Of a stretch of 64,000 nucleotides of DNA, positions 10,416 through 21,549 are shown piece by piece. The DNA comes from Aldrovandia affinis (taxonomy: Eukaryota > Chordata > Actinopteri > Notacanthiformes > Halosauridae). The notes below the pieces were generated by a model, which did not search any database, had not been told where the DNA came from, and was given only the letters and a program-made list of their open reading frames with translations. The position numbers and the translations under genes were made by a program. Positions within the stretch are counted from its first letter, which is position 1. The number at the start of each line of letters is the position of its first letter. Where the stretch lies: NCBI GenBank assembly GCA_029706075.1, contig JAINUG010000039.1, positions 4,282,001-4,346,000 of the forward strand, read 5' to 3'.

Positions 10416-10628
10416 GTTTCCATTTTGAACGCGACGCGCGCTGTAGTAACTGCTGCTCCAGGTTTTCGCTGCCCGCATTTCTACACTTTTATACTGATTT
10501 GGATACAAAACTCTTTTCTATTTTTTAAATCTTTTTCGGTTATTCCTAACTAACCAACCCATACGGGACTCGAGCACCGTGGTTTTCTGTTCGACACCCA
10601 AGAAAACATTACGGTAAGGAATTCGACC

Positions 10629-11496
10629 ATGGCTTCCTCCCTTGTTTCCTGCTTGGAGTGCAATATGTTTAGTGTTAGTTCTGACGCCAAGTTTAACGTA
10701 ACTGGTATTTGTAGGAAGTGTGAACTTAATTTAGAATTGGCGCAGAAAATAGTTGAGCTTGAGGACCGCATCCGGACGCTTCGCCAGATTCAGGAAGGAG
10801 AGAGTTACATAGAGTCTTTTCTGTTAGCGCCGGACGCACCAGGAGTTTAAATAGCCTAGACATTAGTGTTATTCCCCCAGCAGAACCTTCGCAGCAAGGC
10901 GCTTTTGTCACGGTTCGAGGGAGGCATAGTCGCCGTCCCAAGGAGGTCATACACCTAACTCACGTTTCGAATCGTTTTCCCCACTCAGTAATACACCTAC
11001 TGAGAAAGCTCTGATAATTGGCGATTCCATTTTACGAGACGTGAGGATAGAGTCACCAGCGACCATAGTCCAATGTTTGCCTGGGGCCAGAGCTACCGAC
11101 GTGGAGGCAAACTTAAAGGTGCTAGCTAAGAATAATCGTAAATATTCTAAAATTATTATCCACGCTGGCACCAACGATGTCCGACTTAGGCAGTCGGAGA
11201 TCACTAAAAATAATTTTGTTTCGGTGTGTAAGCTCGCTAAAACACTCAGTCGGGAAGTAATTATCTCTGGCCCTATCCCTACCCGTAGGAGTGACGAAGT
11301 CTACAGTAGACTCACGTTGCTAAATCGCTGGATGGCTAACTGGTGTACTGACAACGACTTGGGCTTCATAGACAATTGGCCTACTTTTTGGGGAAAGCCT
11401 GGCTTACTGAAGAGAGACGGACTCCACCCGAACTGGAGAGGTTCTCTTCTATTATCTAGAACATTATCCCGTAGTATAAATTCGCAAAATTTATGA
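10629..11496 (+). pseudogene. L2 LINE ORF1 (Zn-finger/coiled coil plus SGNH esterase), broken
   Basis: The first piece (10629-10850) has CLECN..SV and CRKCEL, paired cysteines like a small zinc-binding motif, then a heptad-like stretch (LELAQKIVELEDRIRTLRQI). It ends at a premature stop. After a frame change the second piece (11041-11496) shows a GDSL/SGNH-type esterase: IIIHAGTNDVR (block III), ISGPIPTRRSDEVY, and KRDGLHPNWRG, which holds the catalytic Asp-x-x-His. Just upstream in the same frame IIGDSI corresponds to the nucleophile serine block. Esterase ORF1 proteins are known in L2/CR1-type LINEs. Confidence 0.82.
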
Positions 11497-11720
11497 CCTC
11501 TCAGAGCGCTAGCCAGGCAGCAGACTTCTGGTCCTAAACCACTGTCTGCTAGCTTCCAAAACCCGTGACTAGCTTAGCTATTGAGACTGTGTCTGTCCCT
11601 CGTTTTGGAAATGGTTTTAGAAGTAAAAAGCTATCTGAGCACACTGGCTGTCGTGGCATTTGTGTACACAATCTTATTTATATTAAAACCTCTCAGCCTG
11701 CTGTAAGTGTTGCCTGTAGT

Positions 11721-14596
11721 AAGACGCATCTTAAATGTGGATTGTTAAATGTTAGATCACTTTCCCCAAGGCGGTTCTTGTGAACGAACTAATCACCGAC
11801 CATAGTTTTGACCTGATTAGTTTAACTGAAACCTGGCTTAGGCCTGACGAATACAGTGCACTTAATGAGGCATCTCCCGATGGTTATGCCAGCTGCCAAG
11901 CGCCGCGTCTGTCCGGTAGAGGGGGCGGTGTTGCTGTGATTTTTTCGACAAAATTTAGTTTTACACCTAAATGTGGGGATAAGTTCTCCTCTTTTGAATC
12001 GCTTTCTATGCTTTCTGGACGGTCAAAAGATCTAGTTACCTCAGTGCAATCCTTCCTCTTAATAACTATTTATAGACCACCTGGACCGTATACTGTTTTT
12101 CTCTCCGAGTTTGCAGAGTTTTTATCAAGCTTGGCAACTATGGCGGATAAAGTTGTGATTGTTGGAGATTTCAACATACATGTTGATAATGACAGTGACC
12201 CTTTAGGACTGGCTTTTGCAGCTATTATTGACTCTGTCGGTTTTGTTCAAAATATATCTGAACCAACCCACCGCCACAATCATACCTTAGATTTAGTTTT
12301 ATCCTATGGTATCGATGTCGAGAATATCATTGTGTCTCCCCATAATCTTGTACTATCGGATCACTTTTTGATTTCTTTTGAAATTCAGGTAAATATTCCT
12401 ATTAAATCGAACCTAAATACTATTCCAGCCGCTCTATAAATTCATTGACGGCTTCAAAACTTATAAACTTACTTCCCGAATCCTTAGTATCAAGTCAGGA
12501 CCCAAATAGCCTTTTGTCAATTGATCATCAAACTGATGCGTTAAATCACATTTTACGGAATACACTTGATGCGGTCGCACCCCTCAAGAGAAAAAAATGC
12601 AGTGAGAAGAAACTTGCACCCTGGTTTACCGACCATACCCGTGCCCTTAAACAAGTTTCCAGAAAATTAGAACGCAGATGGCGCTCTACCAATTTAGAGG
12701 TTTTTCGCTCTGCTTGGAAGGACAGCCTCATCGAATACAAGCACGCTCTTACTACAGCTAGGTCATCGTACTTCTCGAAACTAATTGACCAGAATAAAAA
12801 CAACCCAAGATTTCTATTTAACACGGTAGCTAAACTGACAAAAAAACAGTCTTCAGTTTCCATCAGTTATCCTTCTAACTATAATTCAAATGACTTTATG
12901 AACTCGTTTACTAATAAGATTGAGACAATCAGAGAACAAATTATGAAAATGACTCCAATATCTAGCACTCCAACTGCCGAGATAGCACAGGGCTATCAGG
13001 AGCAGGGTTGCGTAGAGACCCTTGAGTTTTCACTCCCTTGGATCTGGACAAATTCAGTAAACTGGTTATGTCCTCCAAATCATCTACATGTCTGTTAGAC
13101 CCCATACCAACAAAGCTTATTAAAGAGCTTTTGCCTGTGCTAGGCCAGCCCATGTTAGATATCATAAATACATCCCTATTATTGGGTTGCGTACCTAGGT
13201 CTTTAAAAGTAGCAGTAATCAAGCCTCTTTTTAAAGAAACCAAATCTTGATCCTGTTAATCTGAAGAACTATAGGCCCATTTCAAATCTGCCCTTTTTGT
13301 CAAAAATTTTAGAGAAATCTGTAGCTCAACAATTAACTGCTTTCCTAAAAACGAATAATCTATATGAAACATTACAATCAGGTTTTAGACCAAACCATAG
13401 CACTGAGACAGCACTTATTAAAGTTGTAAATGACTTACTGTTAGCATTGGACACTGGTTGTGTTTCTATTCTAGTGCTCCTTGACATAAGTGCTGCTTTT
13501 GACACTATTGACCACCAGATTCTCCTTCATAGGCTAGAAAACCTGGTTGGTTTGCGTGGACGGGCACTCTCATGGTTTAAATCATACTTATTAGACCGGT
13601 TTCAATTTGTGCAATTAGATCAAGAGTTCTCTGACTACTCTCAGGTTAAATATGGTATTCCACAAGGCTCAGTGCTGGGACCATTACTGTTCTCATTATA
13701 CTTGCTACCACTCGGTAATGTTATTCGTAAACATGGTGTAAATTTCCATTGCTATGCCGATGATACACAGCTGTACATATCAATGAAACCAGGTGAAACA
13801 CTTAAACTCACTAAATTAGAGGCTTGTATCTCTGATATAAAGAACTGGATGACAGTAAATTTCCTGCTTTTAAATTCAGATAAAACAGAGATGATGGTTT
13901 TGGGCCCCAAAAAATTAAGGAACAAGTTGGATCTGCAGTTAAATGCAGGTGATTGCATAGTTACATCAAGTATTATGGTTAAGAACCTTGGTTTTATTAT
14001 TGATCAGGACCTTACATTTGACACTCATATTAAAAACACTTCCAGAGTAGCTTTCTTTCACCTAAGAAACATAGCTAAAATTCGGCACTTTCTGTCATTA
14101 GAGGATGCTAAAACCTTGATGCATGCTTTTGTTGCATCGAGGCTAGACTATTGTAATGCCTTATTATCCGGCTCCTCTAGTAGCTCTCTAAAGAGTCTTC
14201 AACTAGTACAGAATACAGCGGCACGTATTTTGACTAGATCCAAAAGTATGAGCACATTACTCCAGTGTTAGCATCACTACATTGGCTTCCTATTAAATAT
14301 CGGGCTGATTATAAAGTACTGTTGCTAACTTTTAAAGCAGTAAACGGACTTGCACCTTTATATCTGACCGAAATGATTGCCCCTATAAGCCGACACGACT
14401 GCTTCGTTCACAAGAAGCCGGCCATCTATTACTCCCTAGAATTTTGAAGAGCACAGCTGGTGGTAGAGCCTTCTCTTTTAGAGCTCCTCTGTTGTGGAAC
14501 GGTTTACCAAGGCATGTTAGGGATTCGGACACAGTTTCAATTTTTAAGTGTAGATTAAAAACATATCTTTTCAGCCTAGCTTACTGCCAAACATAG
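11721..14596 (+). pseudogene. L2 LINE ORF2 (AP endonuclease and reverse transcriptase), broken
   Basis: Endonuclease motifs come first: LLNVRSL (about 11740), LISLTETWL (about 11814), VVIVGDFNIHVD (about 12152) and SDHFLISFEI (about 12358). The reverse transcriptase follows: [42 protein letters not shown] (13480), [17 protein letters not shown] (13654) and the catalytic YADDTQLY at 13753. It ends LPRHVRDSDTVSIFK and LFSLAYCQT with the stop at 14594. At least five frame changes or stops (near 11783, 12439, 13080, 13250, 14271, 14447) make it non-functional. The catalytic aspartates are still intact. Confidence 0.88.
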
Positions 14597-15279
14597 TCTA
14601 GGTGGAGAGATGGAGAAGGCCGTGCCTTAGTGTCTTATGGAGTGAGAAACTTTCCATACTGTCACCTCCTCAATGTGTTACCACCACTGTTATGCTGGTT
14701 ATCCTTGATCAGGTGTGGATTGTTTGGAACTCTCACATGGCTGCGTGTTTTCTCTGTCCCTCTCCTAATAGGTATGCTGCCATAGCTTACACCTGTTGGG
14801 GCTAACTGTATATTTCCTATGCTTGTGCTCCCCTGCTCTTACATAGTGCTACTGGCTATAGCACTGCTTTTTTTCTGACTGCATGTTCTCTTCTCTGCCT
14901 CGGCCTCTGACTCGGGGCACCCGCCCGAGCCCTAGATCCTGCGAGAAGTGTGAGCTGCCCCCATCAACCCTCACCCCCACGCCAACCCCAGTTCCTGGAT
15001 CTGGACCCTCTCCGCGTGGTTTAGCCCCCCCCCGCTGACTACCTAACTCAGACTAACCTTGGACTGACCATGACATGGTCTTTTTTGGACATACCCTGTG
15101 CCGGCCAGAAGAGGCCTCCCAAGGTTTCTCCCTACCTAGGGAGTTTTTCCTTGCCACTGTTGCCGTTAGGCTTGCTTTTGGGGGGGTCTAGGCCTGGGTT
15201 CCCCCTCTGTTAAGCGTTTTGTGACAATTCTGTTGTGAAAAGCGCTATACAAATAAACTTGATTTGATTTGATTTGATG

Positions 15280-16142
15280 TTTCACAGTAGGGATAGTGTT
15301 CTTGGGATGATGCACAGTGTTAGGCTTTGACCAAACATAGTGCCAAACATTGATGCCAAAAAGTTCAATCTTGATTTCATCAGACCATAGAATCTTCCTC
15401 TACTTGGTTTGAGAGTCTCCCACATGCCTTCTGGCAAATGCGAGTTTTCTTCAACAATGGCTTTCTTCTTGCCACCCTCCCATAAAGTGCAGATTTGTGA
15501 AGCGCCCGGGCTATTGTTGTCTCCCATGGAGAAACTGTTAGAGTTGCCATAGGCCTCTTGGTGGCCTCCTTAACAAGTGCCCTTCTTGCATGGATGCTCA
15601 ATTTTGGAGGAAAGCCTGTTCTAGGGGAATTCACAGTTGTGCTATATTCTCTCCATTTCTTTATGATGGACTCAACGGTGTTCCGGAGGATATTCAAAGT
15701 CTTTGAAATGTTCCTGCATCTTTCCTCTGAATGTTGCTTTGAAAAACTTTTTTTCGGATTTGCCTTGAATGTTTTTGGTCTTTATGATCAAGCTCTTGTT
15801 TGAAAATGCACTACCCGACTGTGGGACCTCTCACAGACAGGTGTATTTAATTCAAAATAATGTAATTGTACACATGTGGACTCCAATCAAATAATGATGT
15901 GACCAATGAAGACAATTGATTGCACCAGAGTTTATTTAGGTATGTCTTAGAAAAAGGGGTGACTATTTTTTATTTGTAATTAATTAACAAAGAGCGTGAC
16001 ATTTGTTTTTTATTTTACATTCTAAAGTATTTTGTGTTGATCAGAGGCTAAAATCCCAATGAAATCCATGTTGATTCAATGAAGTAAGCAAATAAAATGT
16101 GAAAAATGCTAAAGGGGGTGAATACTTTTTATGCCCACTGTC
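15280..16142 (-). mobile_element. Tc1/mariner transposon, remaining part with transposase N-terminus
   Basis: The minus strand 15697-15282 encodes NILRNTVESIIKKWREYSTT and SPRTGFPPKLS, the Tc1 helix-turn-helix region, then the middle of the protein. The right inverted repeat (AAAGGGGGTGAATACTTTTT then ATGCCCACTG) ends at 16140 and mirrors the one at 9280. The terminal TA is mutated to TC. Frameshifts separate the pieces. Confidence 0.85.
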
Positions 16143-16395
16143 ACAATCAGGTTGCAAAAATCTAGATATCCATATCCAACTAACCAAAAGGAAGATTCTT
16201 TTTTTTTTTCCAGTTCACAACACTACCATGACAACCTACTCCAGCAGTAATACAGGTCAAAGTACACCATCTTTATAGGTGCTAACTACAGCATTGTGCA
16301 CTATATAGTTCTCTGTATATCCCCTTGTTCCCATTGCCAGTTCACTGCTCCTCAGCCTATTTAGCCAATTTAGATGAACCATCTTCAGTCCACAA

Positions 16396-16696
16396 CAGGG
16401 GCGATTCTAGGATTTGACCTTTAGGGGGGCTCAGCCCCCAATGAGAATGTGAGATGTACACATGCAAAGCACAAGACTAAATTTGTAATTAATTTACTGT
16501 CACATTCCCAAAAACAAAAACACCACAATGGTGGTTGCTCTCAAAATTGAAATATGACTCTCTATCTGTGGTATTTTTAAAAATAGATATTAAGTAAAAC
16601 AATTTTTTTGAAAAGAATGACTAAACATTTTGAGGGGGGTGAGATGAAAGACAGGGGGGCTAAAGCCCCCGTAAATAGGGTCTAAAATTGCCACTG
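16396..16696. mobile_element. hAT-type MITE (301 bp)
   Basis: Terminal inverted repeats are CAGGGGCGATTCTAG and (reverse complement of the right end) CAGTGGCAATTTTAG. Each is followed by a GGGGGGCT...AGCCCCC palindrome just inside. Eight-bp flanks GTCCACAA and GTCCATAC match at six of eight positions, as expected of an aged hAT duplication. No coding capacity. Confidence 0.78.
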
Positions 16697-16704
16697 GTCC
16701 ATAC

Positions 16705-17500
16705 ACAAAATACACACGGACGCGTATTTCTCGTATGCTTCATTTCATTACGGTTTGTTTAAAAATACATCTCCCTGGAAACATTTGAAGAAATCCCTAC
16801 TCCTTGGTTAGATCTTCAATGCAATGGCAGTCTAACAGGACAGGGGAATGTTATGATTCTTTGCAGCCAAAAATCACGAGTTAATATGTTGGCCCTCACT
16901 TTAAGAATAATTTATCTCAATTCTAATCGGTCACATATGCTACTTTAGCTGACAGCAACAAAAATGTATAGATGATCCCCAAACGATTATGTCAATTGGG
17001 TATAATGTCTCCCCTTTCCCCCACTGTAGAGAACGGGTTCAGAAAATGTAATGGACGCTGTAGTTCGGACACTAAAACAAGACCCCAAACCTTCCGCCGT
17101 TTCCTAAATATTGTGATTGTGACTTCAGAAATATTGAGAGAACAATACCTGTCGTCATTACACAGTATTCTCCAATTCAAATGACACTTAAATTATGAGA
17201 CATCCCTATGACATCATCACTCCAAATGGTCTTTTGCCAGTTATTCTGAGGGCTAAACAGAACATACCAAATTACGATTTTTGGGTTGAGTGAGTTCCCC
17301 TTTAACAAACAGCCATTTTATCCGCTCTCCCACAAGCCTACTGCAGCCTCCCGGGGGGGGTGGGAAAAGGCTGAGGTGAGATTATTTCTATCCATGAGGA
17401 GAGATGCTTTACTTAGCCTCTCCTCTCACTGCCTTCAGCAGCTCTGAAGCTGCTTTCCAGGTTTTTGAATAAGAAAGTGTTCACATAACACTGCTCCTTG
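16705..17500. other. Intron, no feature recognised
   Basis: Unique AT-rich sequence; only short frames without domains. Confidence 0.5.
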
Positions 17501-17507
17501 CTACAAT

Positions 17508-17565
17508 TTTAAATGTAGTCATTTGCCAGATGCTTTTATCCAAAGCGACGAAGAGTGGTACGAGT
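17508..17565 (-). mobile_element. LINE/SINE 3' tail fragment
   Basis: Reverse-oriented tail: ATTTGCCAGATGCTTTTATC then CAAAGCGACGAAGAG, the stem-loop tail shared with 3094, 7056 and 62467. Confidence 0.65.
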
Positions 17566-17699
17566 CTTCCTTGCTTTTAAAAGACACCAGCCTCCACTCC
17601 ATTAGGGAACACAAATATACAATAACTGTAGTAGCATTCGGTACAGACAAACAAAATGTGTATCTCCATGGCGACGGAGAGTACACAACTGCCATGGGA

Positions 17700-17770
17700 G
17701 CTGATAATAATAAGACATTTTATTTGTATAGCGCCTTTCTAAAATCCAAGGACACTGCTACACACATTAG
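17700..17770 (-). mobile_element. L2-type 3' end fragment
   Basis: The minus strand reads GGCGCTATACAAATAAAATG followed by TCTTATTATTA, the same kind of 3' end as the L2 at 15241 (AGCGCTATACAAATAAAC). Confidence 0.6.
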
Positions 17771-18100
17771 TCATGAGAAAATACAGTACAACATCAACAT
17801 ACAACATAATACAACCCCCCAAAAAAAAAAAAACACACAAAAAAACAAGGGAGAAATATAATTGTTTTAAACAATGACTGCAAACCAGTTTTATATAAAC
17901 TGTTAGTTTCACGGTGCTTTCCCAGAGCTCAGCACCGGCTCTTGTTCCTAACTCAGGGCGTGGCTAAGGCTCAAGCAGGGGGTGGGAAGTGTAGTGTGTG
18001 GTTTCAAACCTGTGCTTCCTGGCCATGAGAAGCATTCCTTTAGAGAGACTGACTACTGCTGACCCTCTGAAGGGCAATGACGTGAATGTGTTAATACGGG

Positions 18101-18105
18101 GAGAG

Positions 18106-18146
<41 letters not shown>

Positions 18147-18170
18147 GTGTGCATGCATGTGTTTGTGTGC
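18101..18170. repeat. (GT)n microsatellite
   Basis: A short (GA)n lead is followed by about 20 GT units with interruptions. It lies 220 bp from an ENOX exon, on the downstream intron side. Confidence 0.95.
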
Positions 18171-18392
18171 AGACCTGGGCCAAATACATATTTGAAATAT
18201 GTCAGATGCCAGTAAAATTTGAAAACACTGCTGCTGTTAAGGGTTTTCAACCAATTTTGAAAACCAAAGTATTGGTGAAAATAGATGCTTATTTTAAAAC
18301 CAACAGTAATCTGCAGGAATTTTACTGCGGTGACAAAAGGGTTAAAGTATGTTGAATCATGGTTTTATCCAGGGCTGGTGCACTGTACTCAC

Positions 18393-18563
18393 TGGGGTTC
18401 TGTGGGAAGAGGGTACAGCTCTTGCAGTGAATAATCTCCTTGACAACAGGCAGTTCGACCGGCACCGGAGGGGGGGGCACCAGGCCAATCCCTGCCATCA
18501 TTGGGGGGTTGATGGGGGCGATAATCCCCAAACTGGGGTCAAATCCTGGGATGCAGACAGAAT
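18393..18563 (-). CDS. enox1: ENOX1-like coding exon with CKSC motif
   Basis: This minus-strand exon of 171 bp encodes 57 residues. It opens with DSVCIPGFDPSLGI, passes through a Pro/Met/Gly-rich segment (INPPMMAGIGLVPPPP), and ends in VVKEIIHCKSCTLFPQNP, a strongly conserved ENOX block just before the RRM. The acceptor reads tcttttccag before 18563 and the donor is CCCCA|GTGAGTAC after 18393. It is phase 1 at both ends: the incoming G+AT makes Asp and the outgoing A+AC makes Asn, so it joins the exons on either side exactly. The FPQNP ending matches ENOX1 better than ENOX2 as I recall them. The paired cysteines in CKSC may act in the redox function, but that is inference. The intron to the next exon (9.3 kb) is filled by the Tc1/L2 nest. 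Confidence 0.92.
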
Positions 18564-19690
18564 CTGGAAAAGACATGCATGAAAGGAATTATTTAATACC
18601 TTTTTATTAATTTATTTGTTCAGGGAAAAAAAAACTTTTTTTCAAGTTTCTCCTGGTGATAAGCTGGTGATAAGGTCATAAGCCAAGTGATAAGCTTGCC
18701 AAACCACAAATACACAATAATTCACAAGACATTAAAAAAATTAAAATACAGTAGATCAGTGACATTAGATCAAATCTATGTATGGAAATAGGTACACACA
18801 GTACTCAGTTATTTTTCTGTGAAATATACCTCTATGTAACCACTGATATCCCCAGTATCTGAACTTTTGAATCCTCAAGCACATGGCACCCTGTGGAAGC
18901 CATAGCTTAAAAGACAACAGAGGGTATAAAGTACAATATCAGTGGCTACATTAATAACAAAAACACCATGTAAATGCGTGAAAGGAATCCAGAAAACCCC
19001 ACTAAGGATTGGAAATAAATTATTTTGCTTGACAGTATAGATTCTATGATATAATAATTGACGTGGATTAAAATTGAAACTGTTGATGAAGTGGTATATC
19101 AGATTAATGTACTGACTGTGTTATGGTAAAAAAAAGAGCAAGCGTGTCATCAATGACACCAATCAAATTGGCACACATCACTGAGTTACTGCAGGGTGTG
19201 ACAAATGTATTCTCTATAAATCATAGAGAGGTGAAATAGGCACCTATACATTGCAAGGGACAAAGGTAAAGATTTCACAACTGTGAAGCCCTGATACCTT
19301 GCACCCATATATAACCATATAAGAAACGCTAAATATATATTAAATAAGTTTAATGAGAACATTTTCTGAAAAATTACACATCCGATATTCACCTCACAGC
19401 CAGGTGAAAAAGTAGACATTATCATTAGTAAAGCCCATATTTCAAAATCAGCAGAAATCTTAGCTGTACCAAGTCCTTGCAAAACTCATTAAAAGAGAAA
19501 AGACATGGTAATAACAGGTAAATTACCTCACATTCATCACATTCATTCATGTTTTTTTCAAAAATAATTCCCACAGAAAAAAACATTCAAGGTCCTTTCT
19601 CTGGCTCCAGGCTGGGCTGTCTCTACCAGAATGTGAAGTACTTTTGTTCATTACTGATTTTTTTCATCTTCTTGCAGCAGAAATGGTATC
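18564..19690. other. Intron, no feature recognised
   Basis: AT-rich unique sequence between the CKSC exon and a Tc1 relic; no exon-like blocks seen. Confidence 0.5.
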
Positions 19691-20545
19691 TGCCATGAAG
19701 TCTGTGAACTCAGAGGGCCTGAGAGGTATTTTAGGATCCAACTGGATATGATTACCAAGACAACAATTGATTGAAGTATTCACCCCTTTTCCTACGACAC
19801 ACCTAAATAAATTCTGGTGCATTCCATTGTTTTCAGAGATCACAGCCTTCCTTGGCAGAGATGGTAGAAACAGTCCATGGGACAATATCACAAATCAGTG
19901 CTTTATGGGAGTGTAGCAAAAAAAAAGCCATTGTTGAAGAAAACTCACATCAAACCTCACCTAAAGTTTACCAGAAGGCATGTGGGAGACTCAAACCAAA
20001 TGGAGAAAGCTTCTATGGTCTGATGAGACCAAGATTGAAGTTTTTGGCATCAAAGTTAGATGCTATTTTTGGCGCAAGCTTAACATCATCCCAAGAACAC
20101 TATCCCAACACTATCCCACCTATATAGGTGGGAGTCTAATGCGATAGGGATGCTTCTATGCTTCAGGGACTGGAAAACATGTCAAAATATAGGGAAAAAT
20201 GGATGGCGCTAGATATAGACTAATCTTGGAGGAAAACCTGCTACAGTCTGCAAGAGACGTGCTTTGTACATCTGGACACCCATTTCACCTGTTCTTGAGG
20301 TTGGATGGGGACCGTTGGTGAACAGAAATTTTCCAATCTTTCCACAGATTCTCAATGGGATTGTGGCCAGTCAAAAAAATCCTTCCTTAATTAAGGAAAA
20401 AACTTTTATTTTTATTTTTATAGCTTTATTTATTTATTTGACATTATAGAGTATTTTGTGTTGATCAGTGGCAAGCAATCCCAATTAAATCCATTTTGAT
20501 GATCCAAAATGCCAAGGGGGTGAATACTTTTTAAACCCACTCTAT
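19690..20545 (+). mobile_element. Decayed Tc1 transposon (same family as 9280)
   Basis: Plus-strand remnants of transposase: the middle domain (TTTGGGAGTGTAGC-like region with KKAIVEEN) around 19900-19930, then TTCTATGGTCTGATGAGACC, and later the complementary C-terminal region at 20220-20370. The right terminal repeat CCAAGGGGGTGAATACTTTT ends about 20544. The left terminal repeat is missing, and part of the end is inverted relative to the coding part, so it is rearranged and dead. Confidence 0.7.
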
Positions 20546-21549
20546 ATCCCAACACCCTGAGTATGTGATCAATCAAATCCTCAACCAACGCTCTCGCACT
20601 CAGACACACAGCCCAGGAGGACAACCTTCCTTTCTTCCCCGGCTGTGCAGACATGAAAAAGAACAAACTCTTCCTCTCGCACATTGTATTCATGAGGTAT
20701 AATTAACCACTACAGTAGTCATGATGTGAGACCGAGATAGAAAATGGAACTAATTCAACCCTCCCGATCCGTCAGCAAAGAGCTAACATACAGGGTCTTT
20801 GATTGCCCCAGTCATTCACATTTAATTAAAACAGGGCTTTGCTCTTTATTAGAGTGTTTTATCTGAAGCAGAGATGGGCTTCGTCAGGTCACTAGAGAGG
20901 CCTGTGTCTCACTTCAAACAGCAGGTCTTAATTATTTGATGAGAAACATTCTGCCTGTTGTCCATTCGGCAGGTGTTCATGATCTGAAACTCATGCCTTT
21001 GACTTCAGACCAGATAAGATTAAAATGCGGATCTGCCTTCAGAATACAAATAGCCAACGAACTACCAGTAGGAGCTTAAGCCATCTAACCTTATTGTGTT
21101 AGAATTGTGGTAACTGACATTTTTATGGAGATTTGTTTCAAAAATGTATTTATCCTAATCAAGTGTCAGCCTCAAGGATGTTCACTGAACGGATGACTTT
21201 GACACTGGGAATGAAATGCCAATGCAAGATTCTAATGAGGAAAACAAGAAAATATTGGAACGATGTTCTGAAAATTGGCAAGAAAAGCTGTATAAAATAC
21301 AGGTTATGACCAATTGTATGCAAAAAAATTAAAAAAATTACATTATTTTATACTAATACAGATAAAAAGCAAGTTTGGATGATGAAATACTGCACGACTA
21401 AATGGTTTGAGATAGAAATGTAGTCGGAATTAGAGACGCTCTCTCGTCTGAAAGACTGCAGCTTAATGCAGAGCTGACTTTAGCAAACATCATTACTCAA
21501 GTGTAGTAGCGCGACGTGATTAAGAAGCAGCAGCCGTTCATGCGTTCAG
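20546..21549. other. Intron, no feature recognised
   Basis: Unique sequence; no domain-bearing frames or repeat ends found. Confidence 0.5.

Larger units (their letters stand above)
10416..15279 (+). mobile_element. Near full-length L2-clade LINE inserted in Tc1
   Basis: The order is 5' UTR, an ORF1 with an esterase domain, an ORF2 with endonuclease and reverse transcriptase, and a 3' UTR ending AGCGCTATACAAATAAACTT plus (GATTT)n-like repeats. This matches L2/CR1-group LINEs of fish. About 4.86 kb long, it appears nearly complete at the 5' end but both ORFs are broken by stops and frameshifts. The 3' end joins Tc1 sequence TTTCACAGTAGGGATAGTG at 15280, which follows on directly from the Tc1 break at 9925. 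Confidence 0.9.
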
